Below the pieces are notes generated by a model, which worked only from the letters and a program-made list of their open reading frames with translations, did not search any database and was not told where the DNA came from. Below are positions 23,718 through 32,685 of a stretch of DNA of 64,000 bases, piece by piece. The DNA comes from Methylobacillus sp. MM3. GTDB taxonomy: Bacteria > Pseudomonadota > Gammaproteobacteria > Burkholderiales > Methylophilaceae. The translations under genes were made by a program, and so were the position numbers. Where the stretch lies: the NCBI RefSeq assembly GCF_001645185.1, contig NZ_LXTQ01000001.1, positions 62,001 through 126,000 on the forward strand. Reading direction: 5' to 3'. How positions within the stretch are numbered: the stretch's first letter is position 1; the number at the start of each line of letters is the position of its first letter.

Positions 23718-24434
23718 ATGATGACAAAATCGTTTGGGATGGTTTTTCTTGGGTTGGCGTTGATTGCGCCTTTCTCGGGGCACACCGAAACCCTCAAGGA
23801 TGCCCAAGACGCCATACAGGCCGGCGATTATCCCCGGGCGCTGGGGATCTATACCATGCTGGCTAACCAGGGCAACGCCAAGGCTGAATACAACCTCGGC
23901 CAGATGTATATCAATGGGGATGGCGTGCCGCAGGATGTGCCCGAGGCGGTCGGCTGGTATCGGCGCTCCGCCGAGCATGGATATAGCGAGGCACAGTACA
24001 CGCTGGCGGCGCTGCATTTCCGCAGGATCAGCTCGTTGGCAAGCTACGAAGAAGCGATGGCCTGGTATCGACGCGCCGCCGAGCAGGGGCATGCCCGCTC
24101 TCAGCTCAACCTCGGCGATCTCTACTTCAAGGGCGAAATCGTCCCGCAGGATATCGATGCGGCATTGGGCTGGTACAGACAATCTGCCGAACAAGGCAAT
24201 GGCGAAGCGCAGCATCAGCTCGGTGTCATTTACGCCAATGGCCAAGGGGTGACGAAGGATGCCGTCAAAGGTTACATGTGGCTGCTGCTGGCCGCCGAAA
24301 ATGCAGAGCCCCGGCACCGGGTACGCATGGGCAAGATACTAAATTTTACTGCGGCAAGCATGTCGCCGGAACAGGTGGAAGAGGCGCGCCAGCTCGCCCG
24401 CCGCTGCATGGATAACAAATACAAGGGTTGTTAG
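23718..24434 (+). CDS. Sel1-repeat (SLR) protein, secreted
   Basis: A 238-aa protein with an N-terminal signal peptide (SFGMVFLGLALIAPFSGHTE). It is followed by about five Sel1-like repeats of ~36 residues. Clear repeat units are AEYNLGQMYINGDGVPQD, AQYTLAALHFRRISSL, SQLNLGDLYFKGEIVPQD and AQHQLGVIYANGQGVTKD, each followed by a WYRR/WYRQ-type A-helix. SLR proteins are scaffolds for envelope or signalling complexes. The start is one of two adjacent ATGs (23718/23721). A longer in-frame extension begins inside the direct repeat and is not credible. Confidence 0.85.
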   Translation: MMTKSFGMVFLGLALIAPFSGHTETLKDAQDAIQAGDYPRALGIYTMLANQGNAKAEYNLGQMYINGDGVPQDVPEAVGWYRRSAEHGYSEAQYTLAALHFRRISSLASYEEAMAWYRRAAEQGHARSQLNLGDLYFKGEIVPQDIDAALGWYRQSAEQGNGEAQHQLGVIYANGQGVTKDAVKGYMWLLLAAENAEPRHRVRMGKILNFTAASMSPEQVEEARQLARRCMDNKYKGC

Positions 24435-24603
24435 CCGGGTCTGGCTGGGGTGTCGACAATCAGCCAAAACCAAAGTATGAAGCCTTGGTCGAACCTTTCT
24501 TCCGATGCGATTTCTGATCTGCGTCCGGCATCCGAGAGGCGTTCGAAGCGCTCATTAATTGATCGGGGTTTAACCACACGATAAATCTACAATGAGGCAC
24601 ACC

Positions 24604-25113
24604 ATGGAAAACTATCAGCATCGCGTTTACGGTTTATATGCAAACCGTCAGGAGGCCGATCAGATACGTGCGCAACTTCTGCAACAAGGATTCAAACCCG
24701 AACAGTTGCAATTGGTCGACAAATCCCAATCCGACAAGGAAATCACTCCCGACTCCGACGAAGTCCGCAATGAAGTCGTGATCGACGGCGCCATCGGCAC
24801 GGCTGCCGGCGCCGGCATCGGCGCACTGGGTGAGGTGGCGCTTGCCGCCGCCAACGTCAGTCTGTTCGTCGCCAGTCCGGTGCTGGGCACGCTGACCATG
24901 ATAGGCTGGGGTGCCGCCGTCGGCGGCCTGGTCGGCGCTACCATAGGCGCCGGGGCGGAGGACACCAAACGCTTCTCCGGCATCGTGCAGGACGCCGTCA
25001 AAAGCGGCCATGCCGCGCTGATCGTCTATGCGATGAATGAGGAACAGACCACGCTGGCGCAAGCCATTATCGGGGATTCGCTGAAAAACAATCTCACCGG
25101 CGCCGAAGATTGA
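24604..25113 (+). CDS. General-stress-protein-17M-like (YflT-domain) protein
   Basis: A 169-aa protein. The N-terminal part (YQHRVYGLYANRQEADQIRA, QLLQQGF) resembles the YflT/GsiB-type domain of general stress proteins. Two Gly/Ala-rich hydrophobic hairpins follow (GAIGTAAGAGIGALGEVALA and IGWGAAVGGLVGATIGAGAE), a glycine-zipper-like pattern. It ends with a domain of VQDAVKSGHAALIVYAMNE type. TGAGG lies 8 nt before the ATG 24604; ATG 24592 is also in frame. It stands alone between the Sel1 gene and an unknown gene. Confidence 0.7.
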   Translation: MENYQHRVYGLYANRQEADQIRAQLLQQGFKPEQLQLVDKSQSDKEITPDSDEVRNEVVIDGAIGTAAGAGIGALGEVALAAANVSLFVASPVLGTLTMIGWGAAVGGLVGATIGAGAEDTKRFSGIVQDAVKSGHAALIVYAMNEEQTTLAQAIIGDSLKNNLTGAED

Positions 25114-25204
25114 TGCCGAATCCAGATGTTGGCAGTTCGAATGCCGATTTAGCCGGTATCATTCCTTCCTGCGCAATATTGCAATCAAGAAGGCAGAAAA
25201 TAGA

Positions 25205-25543
25205 ATGGGTGAATCGAAACGCCGGGGTTCCAGGGAAGAGCGCATTGCGGGAGCGGTTGAGCAGCGCAAGCGCAAGCTGGACGAGGTAAAAAAGGAATTG
25301 GGGATCCCCGAGGATGCGGAGTTTTGTGGCTACGTGATCCATCACAAGGAGAACGACGAGTTCATCCAGGCGATCGAGGATACGCCGCTGATCGTGAAGC
25401 GTGCGTTTGTGAAAGCGCCGGAAGAGGCCATGCGATTTGGCCGTTATCTGGATGCCAATCAGTTTGTGCGACCGGAAAAAGGAGAAAGCGTGGTCGGACT
25501 TTTCGACGTGGGTAGCCGGTTTGTGGTATTTCCTGTGATCTGA
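25205..25543 (+). CDS. Hypothetical protein, 112 aa
   Basis: Not recognised. Soluble, with a highly charged helical N-terminus (ESKRRGSREERIAGAVEQRK) and a compact C-terminal part (EFCGYVIHHKENDEFIQAIE through VGSRFVVFPVI). One Cys, no membrane segment or signal peptide. Codon use fits the host. The upstream interval has AGAAGGCAGAAAATAGA, giving a usable ribosome site. Confidence 0.65.
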   Translation: MGESKRRGSREERIAGAVEQRKRKLDEVKKELGIPEDAEFCGYVIHHKENDEFIQAIEDTPLIVKRAFVKAPEEAMRFGRYLDANQFVRPEKGESVVGLFDVGSRFVVFPVI

Positions 25544-25612
25544 GGCATCCACAGCAGAGCCCGGATGGCTGTTTAGCTAGTATGTTTGAGACATGATGCT
25601 GCGGAGGTTGTA

Positions 25613-26470
25613 ATGGATCAGTCAAACAACACAGACATCAGCCGCCGCGATTTCCTCGCCGCTGCCATCGCGACCGGTTTTGCCCTTGCCGTGCGTCCGG
25701 TCAACGCGCAAACGTTAATCCATACCGATACCGCCGGCATCGTGGCGGACAACGTGCGCATCCCGGCGGCGGGCGCGATGCTGCCGGCCTATATGGCGCA
25801 CCCCGAGCAAGGCGAGCATTGGCCGTTGATCCTGGTGGTACAGGAGATTTTTGGCGTGCATGAGCACATCAAGGACGTCTGCCGCCGACTGGCCAAGCTG
25901 GGGTATCTGGCGATCGCGCCGGAGCTGTTTTTCCGGCAGGGGGACGTGTCCAATCTCAAGGATATGAACGAGATCGTTTCCACGGTGGTGAGCAAGGTAC
26001 CGGATGCGCAAGTGATGTCTGACCTGGATGCAACTGTGGCATGGGCGGAACGCAGCGGCATGGCGCAGCCGGGCAGGCTGGGCATTACCGGTTTTTGCTG
26101 GGGCGGGCGTATTACCTGGCTCTATACGGCGCACAACCCTGAGATCAAGGCCGGCGTGGCCTGGTACGGCAGGTTGGAAGGCAACCGCAATGGATTGCAG
26201 CCCACCTATCCGATCGATATCGCAGGCGACCTCAAGGTACCGGTACTGGGACTCTACGGCGGTGCGGACTCAGGCATTCCGCAGGAAAGCGTGGAGCGGA
26301 TGCGCCAGGCGTTGAAAGGAAAAAATAGCGGTTCCGAGATCGTCGTTTACCCCGATACGCCACATGCCTTTTTTGCCGATTACCGCCCCAGCTACCGCAA
26401 GGAGGCCGCCGAGGATGGCTGGCAACGGTTGCGGGCATGGTTCGCTGCGCATGGGTTGCCCCCCGCCTGA
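25613..26470 (+). CDS. Dienelactone hydrolase family protein, Tat-exported
   Basis: Alpha/beta-hydrolase of the DLH family, 285 aa from ATG 25613 (GGAGG seven bases upstream). The N-terminus carries a twin-arginine signal (SRRDFLAAAIATGFALAV), unusual for DLH enzymes, which are mostly cytoplasmic. The nucleophile is Cys in GFCWGGR (~residue 155). The acid lies in the LYGGADSGIP region and the His in DTPHAFFADY near the C-terminus, completing a Cys-Asp-His triad. Natural substrate unknown; carboxymethylenebutenolide is only the family archetype. It is followed by a strong shared terminator. Confidence 0.88.
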   Translation: MDQSNNTDISRRDFLAAAIATGFALAVRPVNAQTLIHTDTAGIVADNVRIPAAGAMLPAYMAHPEQGEHWPLILVVQEIFGVHEHIKDVCRRLAKLGYLAIAPELFFRQGDVSNLKDMNEIVSTVVSKVPDAQVMSDLDATVAWAERSGMAQPGRLGITGFCWGGRITWLYTAHNPEIKAGVAWYGRLEGNRNGLQPTYPIDIAGDLKVPVLGLYGGADSGIPQESVERMRQALKGKNSGSEIVVYPDTPHAFFADYRPSYRKEAAEDGWQRLRAWFAAHGLPPA

Positions 26471-26472
26471 AT

Positions 26473-26498
26473 AAAAAAGCCGCAATCGCGGCTTTTTT
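26473..26498 (+). terminator. Bidirectional intrinsic terminator
   Basis: Stem AAAAAAGCCGC / GCGGCTTTTTT with a four-base loop (AATC). A-run on the left and T-run on the right let it end both the rightward hydrolase gene and the leftward marR gene. Confidence 0.92.
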
Positions 26499-26519
26499 AT
26501 TGGCTGAAAACTGCAGGAC

Positions 26520-27017
26520 TCAGCTTTTGTCTTTCTGTTCCCCCGCGATAAATCGGCTCAACAACGCTTGCAGCGTTTCGAACTCTTCGCGACTGAAACC
26601 TTTCAAATGCTGATTCAGGCCTTCCGCGATGAGATAAGGAATTTTTTGCGCCAGGCGATGACCTTCATCGGTCAGTTCGATGTCGAAGACCCGGCGGTCG
26701 CTGCTGCTGCGCTTGCGTGTTACCAGCCCCTTGCTTTCCAGGCGATCTAGCATGCGGGTCATGGTGCTGGTATCAACACCATTGCAGCGCGATAGCTCGG
26801 CGGCAGTCGTGGCCTTGCCTTGCGCCAGCAGGACGAGGGGGCCCCATTGCATGGAAGTCAGGCCGAGATCGGCGACTTTCTCGTCAATGGTGCGATGAAA
26901 GGCGTACATGGCGTACTTGATGAGGGAGCCGACCGATTCGCCGCAGACATAGGTTTCTCCGCTATAGAAGTTTTCCTGCATGGGAAAATCGATTCCAGTT
27001 GTGTTTTGTGTCATCAT
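26520..27017 (-). CDS. MarR-family transcriptional regulator
   Basis: A 165-aa winged-helix regulator, probably a repressor of the divergent efflux genes. The helix-turn-helix is TAAELSRCNGVDTSTMTRML (~72-91) and the wing is the typical LVTRKRSSSDRRVFDIELTD with the DxR signature. ATG 27017 (and 27014) precede conserved sequence; in-frame starts up to 27041 run into the palindromic operator and are unlikely. No strong ribosome site is visible. The perfect palindrome at 27029-27042 sits just upstream, between this gene and the RND gene. Confidence 0.9.
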   Translation of the reverse strand: MMTQNTTGIDFPMQENFYSGETYVCGESVGSLIKYAMYAFHRTIDEKVADLGLTSMQWGPLVLLAQGKATTAAELSRCNGVDTSTMTRMLDRLESKGLVTRKRSSSDRRVFDIELTDEGHRLAQKIPYLIAEGLNQHLKGFSREEFETLQALLSRFIAGEQKDKS

Positions 27018-27028
27018 AAGTTTAGAAT

Positions 27029-27042
27029 GTTGCATATGCAAC
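27029..27042 (+). promoter_or_regulatory. MarR operator candidate
   Basis: GTTGCATATGCAAC, a perfect 14-bp palindrome in the marR/RND divergent interval. TGCAA half-sites (CTGCAACTGCAAC) continue to 27057. Size and position fit a MarR dimer site controlling both directions. Confidence 0.7.
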
Positions 27043-27110
27043 TACTGCAACTGCAACCTTTATAGATTGCCGCCATCGAAAGTAGTTCACAGTATAACAA
27101 CAGCTCGGGA

Positions 27111-30100
27111 ATGCCCATGATAAACCTAGTGAAAATAGCTTTGCACAAGCCTTACACCTTCATCGTCATGGCGGTGTTGCTGCTGATCATGGGCACGTTG
27201 GCGGCACTGCGCACGCCGGTGGACATCTTTCCCGAAATCCGGATTCCGGTGATCGCCGTTGCCTGGCAATACACCGGCCTGCCGCCGGACGATATGGCGG
27301 GACGCATCACGACGCTTTACGAGCGCGTGCTGACGACGACCGTCAACGACATTGAACATATCGAGGCCAATTCCTACACCGGCTTCGCCATCGTCAAGAT
27401 TTTCTTCTACCCCGGCGTGGATATCGCCACGGCCAACGCCCAGGTGACTGCCGTATCGCAGACCGTGACCCGCCAGATGCCGGTGGGCACCACACCGCCG
27501 CTGATTATCAACTACAACGCATCGACGGTGCCTATCCTGCAGGTGGCGCTTTCCGGCAAGGGTCTTACGGAACAGGCGCTGGGCGACCTCGGTCTCAATG
27601 TGGTCCGCACGCGGCTGGTAACGGTGCAGGGCGCGGCGATCCCGTATCCTTTCGGCGGCAAGTCGCGGCAGGTGCAGATCGACCTCGATCCTTCCGCATT
27701 GCAGGCGCGCGGACTGTCGGCGCAAGACGTTGCCAACGCGCTGGCCGCGCAGAACCTGATTCTGCCGGTAGGCACGCAGAAAATCGGCAGCCATGAATAT
27801 TCGCTGCGCCTCAACAATGCGCCTTCGGCTATCGAAGAACTCAACAACCTGCCAGTGAAGGTGGTCAACGGCGCAACGGTGTATATCCGCGACGTGGCCC
27901 ACGTGCGCGACGGCAACCCGCCGCAAACCAATGTGGTGCACGTGGACGGCAACCGCTCGGTGCTGATGTCCGTGCTCAAGAACGGCGCGACGTCGACGCT
28001 GGATATCGTCTCCGGCATCAAGGCCAAGCTGGCTGAAATCAAGCCGACGCTGCCGGAAGCGCTGACGGTTTCGCCGATCAACGACCAGTCGCTGTTTGTG
28101 CGCGCGGCGATCAAGGGCGTCGCTTACGAAGGCGTGATTGCGGCGGCGTTGACCAGCCTGATGATCCTGCTGTTCCTCGGCAGCTGGCGTTCGACGGTGA
28201 TCATCGCGGTGTCGATCCCGCTGTCCATCCTCGGTGCGATTGCCGCACTGGCGGCGATGGGCGAAACGCTCAACATCATGACGTTGGGTGGCTTGGCGCT
28301 CGCCGTGGGTATCCTCGTGGACGATGCGACGGTGACCATCGAGAACATCAACTGGCACCTGGAGCAGGGCAAGGACGTCGAAACATCCATCCTCGACGGC
28401 GCGGCGCAGATCGTCACGCCGGCTTTCGTGTCGCTGCTGTGCATCTGCATCGTGTTCGTGCCGATGTTCTTCCTGGAAGGCATCGCGCGCTTCCTTTTTG
28501 TGCCGATGGCGTTGGCGGTGATGTTCGCGATGATCAGCTCCTTCATCCTGTCGCGCACGCTGGTGCCGACGATGGCGAATTACCTGTTGAAGCCGCACGC
28601 GCCGCATACCGATCTACACGGCAACAACACTTCGATGCCGCCTTCGCGCAATCCGCTGGTGCGCTTCCAGCGCGGTTTCGAAGAGCGCTTCGAAAACTTC
28701 CGGACTGGATATCACGATACGCTGGAAATGGCGATGAACAACCGCCGCAAGTTCGTCATTGGCTTCATGGTGGCGGTGTTGCTGTCTTCGGCGCTGATTC
28801 CTTTTCTCGGACGCAACTTCTTTCCCTCGGTCGATAGTGGCCAGATATTGATGCATGTGCGGGTGCCGGTGGGCACGCGCGTGGAGGAATCCGCTGCGCG
28901 CTTCGCGCAAATCGAGGATGCCATCAAGCGCGTGATTCCATCGGGCGAAATCGAGTCGCTGGTGGACAACATCGGCATGCCGATCAGCAGCATCAACCTG
29001 ACCTACAACAATACCGGCGTGACCGGTTCGCACGACGGCGATATCCAGATCGCGCTCAAGGAGGGCCATGCGCCGACCGCCGACTACGTGCGCGAGTTGC
29101 GCGAAAAACTGCCGCGCGAATTCCCGGGCACGACGTTTTCCTTTCCGCCGGCGGATATCGTCAGCCAGATCCTGAATTTCGGTTCGCCTGCGCCTATCGA
29201 CATCCAGATTCGTGGCGGCAAGCTGGATGCCAACTTCGACTATGCCAACAGTCTGCTCGACAAGATACGCAAGGTGCCCGGCATTGCCGATGTGCGCATC
29301 CAGCAGTCGCGCAGCAATCCGCGTTTCGATATCAATATCGACCGCACGCGGGCGCAGGAACTCGGCCTGACCGCGCGCGACGTCACCAACAGCCTGGTGG
29401 TCAACCTGGCCGGCAGCTCACAAGTGGCGCCGACCTTCTGGCTCAATCCGGATAACGGCGTGTCGTATCCCATCGTGATGCAGACGCCGCAATACCGGCT
29501 CGACTCGCTCAACTCGCTGGCAGGATTGCCCATCGGCAGCGCGAGCGGATCATCGCCGCAGACGCTGGGCGCGCTGGCGACTTTCCAGCGCGGGACGGCC
29601 AATGCAGTGGTCAGCCAGTACGATATCCAGTCCATGGTGCAGATCCACGCCAGCACGCAGGATCGCGACCTCGGCGCGGTGTCCGCGGATATCCGCAAAA
29701 TTCTCGATGAATCGGCCGGCCAGGTGCCCAAGGGCGCCAAGGTGGAAATGCTGGGGCAGGTGAAGACCATGACCGATTCCTTCTCCGGCTTGCTGTTCGG
29801 GCTGATCGGCGCGATCGTGCTGATCTACCTCTTGATCGTGGTCAACTTCCAGTCGTGGAGCGATCCGTTCGTGATCATCATGGCCTTGCCGGCGGCATTG
29901 GCGGGCATCGTGTGGATGCTGTTCGCGACCTATACGCCGCTGTCCGTGCCCGCGCTGACCGGCGCCATCATGTGCATGGGCGTGGCTACGGCCAATAGCG
30001 TGCTGGTGATCAGCTTCGCGCGCGAACGCCTCGAAGTGCTGGGCAACGCGACGCAGGCTGCTCTCGAAGCCGGCTACGTGCGCTTCCGCCCGGTGCTGAT

Positions 30101-30320
30101 GACCGCACTCGCGATGATCATCGGCATGGCGCCGATGGCGCTGGGCCTGGGCGAAGGCGGCGAGCAGAACGCGCCGTTGGGCCGCGCCGTGATCGGCGGG
30201 CTGATTTTCGCCACCATCGCGACTCTGATTTTCGTGCCGGTCGTGTTCAGCATCGTGCACCGGCACTATCGCAAACCTGTTGCAGCATCCAACCCTATCG
30301 GAGAACCCCATGCCATCTGA
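27111..30320 (+). CDS. RND multidrug efflux transporter, permease subunit
   Basis: Inner-membrane proton-driven drug pump of the AcrB/MdtB superfamily, 1069 aa. The start may be ATG 27111 or 27117. TM1 at ~12-32 is followed by TPVDIFPEIRIPVIAV, two porter domains and two six-helix blocks. The TM4 signature ALAVGILVDDATVTIENINW has the Asp-Asp pair of hydrophobic-substrate pumps rather than a metal-pump signature. FFPSVDSGQILMHVRVPVGT and the C-terminal FRPVLMTALAMIIGMAPMAL are family motifs. The adaptor gene overlaps its 3' end; no outer-membrane channel gene is nearby, so a shared channel encoded elsewhere is likely. MarR-controlled by context. Confidence 0.9.
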   Translation: MPMINLVKIALHKPYTFIVMAVLLLIMGTLAALRTPVDIFPEIRIPVIAVAWQYTGLPPDDMAGRITTLYERVLTTTVNDIEHIEANSYTGFAIVKIFFYPGVDIATANAQVTAVSQTVTRQMPVGTTPPLIINYNASTVPILQVALSGKGLTEQALGDLGLNVVRTRLVTVQGAAIPYPFGGKSRQVQIDLDPSALQARGLSAQDVANALAAQNLILPVGTQKIGSHEYSLRLNNAPSAIEELNNLPVKVVNGATVYIRDVAHVRDGNPPQTNVVHVDGNRSVLMSVLKNGATSTLDIVSGIKAKLAEIKPTLPEALTVSPINDQSLFVRAAIKGVAYEGVIAAALTSLMILLFLGSWRSTVIIAVSIPLSILGAIAALAAMGETLNIMTLGGLALAVGILVDDATVTIENINWHLEQGKDVETSILDGAAQIVTPAFVSLLCICIVFVPMFFLEGIARFLFVPMALAVMFAMISSFILSRTLVPTMANYLLKPHAPHTDLHGNNTSMPPSRNPLVRFQRGFEERFENFRTGYHDTLEMAMNNRRKFVIGFMVAVLLSSALIPFLGRNFFPSVDSGQILMHVRVPVGTRVEESAARFAQIEDAIKRVIPSGEIESLVDNIGMPISSINLTYNNTGVTGSHDGDIQIALKEGHAPTADYVRELREKLPREFPGTTFSFPPADIVSQILNFGSPAPIDIQIRGGKLDANFDYANSLLDKIRKVPGIADVRIQQSRSNPRFDINIDRTRAQELGLTARDVTNSLVVNLAGSSQVAPTFWLNPDNGVSYPIVMQTPQYRLDSLNSLAGLPIGSASGSSPQTLGALATFQRGTANAVVSQYDIQSMVQIHASTQDRDLGAVSADIRKILDESAGQVPKGAKVEMLGQVKTMTDSFSGLLFGLIGAIVLIYLLIVVNFQSWSDPFVIIMALPAALAGIVWMLFATYTPLSVPALTGAIMCMGVATANSVLVISFARERLEVLGNATQAALEAGYVRFRPVLMTALAMIIGMAPMALGLGEGGEQNAPLGRAVIGGLIFATIATLIFVPVVFSIVHRHYRKPVAASNPIGEPHAI

Positions 30321-31470
30321 TCGCCCCACATCCGCACCTTCGCGCCATGCCTTGCGCATCGGCAGTATCGTCGCGCTCGTGGTTGCCGGCGCAGTCGTGG
30401 TCACCGGCATCGCCACCCGTGCCAGCAGCAATGAAAAGCTGAAGCAATGGACCATGGAACAAGCCTTGCCGAGCGTGAGCGTTATCCAACCCAGCGCCAG
30501 CGGCGAGCTCTCCAGTATCGATCTGCCGGCGCGCTTCGAAGCATATTCGCGTGCGCCGATTTACGCGCGAGTCAACGGCTACCTGAAAAACTGGCATGCC
30601 GATATCGGCACCCGGGTAAAGACAGGGCAGGTGCTGGCCGAAGTCGAAACGCCCGATCTCGATCAGAAGCTGCTGCAAGCCAAAGCCGATCTCGCAACGG
30701 CCAAGGCCAACGAAGCGCTTGCCAAGATCACGGCCGAACGCTGGGAATCCTTGCTGGAGTCGGGCGCGGTTTCGCCGCAGGAAGTGGACGAAAAGAAGGG
30801 CGACCATGATGCCAAGCAGGCCATGACCAAGGCCGCGCAGGCCAATGTCGACCGCCTGCTGGCGACGCGCGATTTTGCGCGCATCGTGGCGCCGTTCGAC
30901 GGCACTGTCACCGCCCGGAATACCGATACCGGCGCATTGATCACCGAAGGCAGCAATAACGGTCCGGCGTTGTTCGAGGTTTCCGATACGCGCAAGCTGC
31001 GGCTTTATGTCAATGTGCCGCAAAACTACGTGGGCAGCATCAAGTCCGGCACCACTGCCGACATTACCGTGCCGGAACAGCCGGGCAAGGCCTACGCCGC
31101 TACGGTGGAATCGACTTCACGCGCGGTCGATGCCGCTTCCGGCGCGATGCTGGTGCAATTGATCGTGGATAACAAGGGCGCGGCCTTGCTGCCGGGCGGC
31201 TATGCCAATGTCAATTTGCGTTTGCCGAAAACCGTGGCTTCGCTCGCGATTCCTTCCAGTGCGCTGATCTTCGACAAGACGGGCTTGCGCGTCGCCACCG
31301 TGGATGCGGAAAACAAGGCCCGGCTGAAGACGGTCACGCTGGTGCGCGATTTGGGCAAAACGGTGGAGTTGAGCTCCGGCATCGCGGGTACGGATCGCGT
31401 CATCGAAAACCCGCCGGACGGGGTGGCCGATGGACAGGCGGTGCATGTGGCGAAGGCGTCCAGTAAATAG
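30310..31470 (+). CDS. RND efflux periplasmic adaptor subunit
   Basis: Membrane-fusion partner of the pump upstream, 386 aa. The ATG 30310 lies within the last codons of the pump gene (11-nt overlap), with GGAG six bases before it. One N-terminal membrane helix (SIVALVVAGAVVVTGIAT, ~17-34) anchors it. Then come the lipoyl half-motif (YARVNGYLKNWHADIGTRVK), an alpha-hairpin (LATAKANEALAKITAERWES), the second half-motif (IVAPFDGTVTARNTDTGALI) and beta-barrel domains. It lacks a lipobox. Confidence 0.9.
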   Translation: MPSDRPTSAPSRHALRIGSIVALVVAGAVVVTGIATRASSNEKLKQWTMEQALPSVSVIQPSASGELSSIDLPARFEAYSRAPIYARVNGYLKNWHADIGTRVKTGQVLAEVETPDLDQKLLQAKADLATAKANEALAKITAERWESLLESGAVSPQEVDEKKGDHDAKQAMTKAAQANVDRLLATRDFARIVAPFDGTVTARNTDTGALITEGSNNGPALFEVSDTRKLRLYVNVPQNYVGSIKSGTTADITVPEQPGKAYAATVESTSRAVDAASGAMLVQLIVDNKGAALLPGGYANVNLRLPKTVASLAIPSSALIFDKTGLRVATVDAENKARLKTVTLVRDLGKTVELSSGIAGTDRVIENPPDGVADGQAVHVAKASSK

Positions 31471-31556
31471 GCTCTTAAGGCTGTTTTCCTGCGGCCCATT
31501 GGAATTTTGCGGTACTTTCGTACTCTCAAGCTGATTGGCAAGCAAGGAGGTGCAAC

Positions 31557-32615
31557 ATGGATCGAGTTTCCGGCGCCGTGATGGGCGCGCTGATCGGCGA
31601 CGCGCTGGGGCTGGGCTGCCACTGGTATTACGATCTCAACGCAATGCGCCGTGACTATGGCCCCTGGGTCAGCGACTACACCACACCGCGGCCTGACCGC
31701 TACCACGGAGGCATGCGCGCCGGCCAGTTGTCGCAGAGCGGCCTTATCCTCGTCATGCTGCTCGAATCGCTGGTCGCGCATGGCGAATATCACGAAGACG
31801 ATTTCACCCGGCGCCTGGATGAAAATCTCTTCCCGCTGCTGGACGGTACGCCGGCGCAGGGACCGGGCGGCTACACCAGCCAGTCGATCCGCGAAGCATG
31901 GCGTCGCCGCGTACAGCAGAAAAAATCATGGGGCGAAACCGGCGGCCACGCAGACACCACCGAAGCCGCCGAGCGCGCCTTGGTGCTGGCCGTGCGCTAT
32001 GCGGGACAGCCGCAGCGGGTGGCCGAATCCGTGTCTTCCAATTGCCTGCTGACGCAGTCCGACGAGGCCATCGTCTCGATGACTACCGCCTACTGCCTGG
32101 TGCTGTCGCGCCTGGTGCTGGGCGAGCCGTTGACGCCGGATATTTCCGATACGCTGATGCGGCTGGTGCACGACGGCGCGATCCCGTTTCACGCCGTTAC
32201 CGGTTCCAATCTCGCGCCGCCGCGTCCGGGCGATCCCGACCCGCCACGCGCCGGCCGCTTTTCTTCGCCGGATGCGCTGCTGACACCGGCTTATGTTGCC
32301 CGTGCCGCCGTCGACCCGGACATCCGCATCGAACCGGCGTGGAAGGTGGCGCAGGTCTATGGCCTGCCATGCGCGATCTACCATCAGTTGCCGGCCGCTT
32401 ATTACCTGGCGGCGCGCTTCAGGGGCGATTTCGAATCCGCGGTGCTGCATGCGATCAACGGCGGCGGGCAGAACATGGCCCGTGCGATGCTGACCGGTGC
32501 ACTGGTCGGCGCCCAAGTGGGCCTGGAAGGCATTCCGCAGCGATTCATCGACGGGCTTGAAGGCGGAGCGGAACTGTTGACGCTGGCGCAAAAATTGGCC
32601 GGCCAGACCGAGTAG
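31557..32615 (+). CDS. ADP-ribosylglycohydrolase family protein
   Basis: A 352-aa all-helical hydrolase of the ARH/DraG fold, which removes ADP-ribose from proteins or related compounds using two Mg ions. N-terminal signature SGAVMGALIGDALGLGCHWY, and a C-terminal NGGGQNMARAMLTGALVGAQ that corresponds to the usual GGDxDxxAxxxGxxxGA metal motif. In this copy the Asp residues of that motif are replaced (GGGQNMAR), as in some divergent family members, so activity is uncertain. AAGGAGG lies seven bases before the ATG. No nitrogenase genes are nearby, so DraG function is not implied. Confidence 0.85.
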   Translation: MDRVSGAVMGALIGDALGLGCHWYYDLNAMRRDYGPWVSDYTTPRPDRYHGGMRAGQLSQSGLILVMLLESLVAHGEYHEDDFTRRLDENLFPLLDGTPAQGPGGYTSQSIREAWRRRVQQKKSWGETGGHADTTEAAERALVLAVRYAGQPQRVAESVSSNCLLTQSDEAIVSMTTAYCLVLSRLVLGEPLTPDISDTLMRLVHDGAIPFHAVTGSNLAPPRPGDPDPPRAGRFSSPDALLTPAYVARAAVDPDIRIEPAWKVAQVYGLPCAIYHQLPAAYYLAARFRGDFESAVLHAINGGGQNMARAMLTGALVGAQVGLEGIPQRFIDGLEGGAELLTLAQKLAGQTE

Positions 32616-32685
32616 ACCGCTCTTTCCGGCAATCTGGCCACGGCAGTGCTGCGAGTGCCTGCGCAATCCCTCATAATATGCATCT

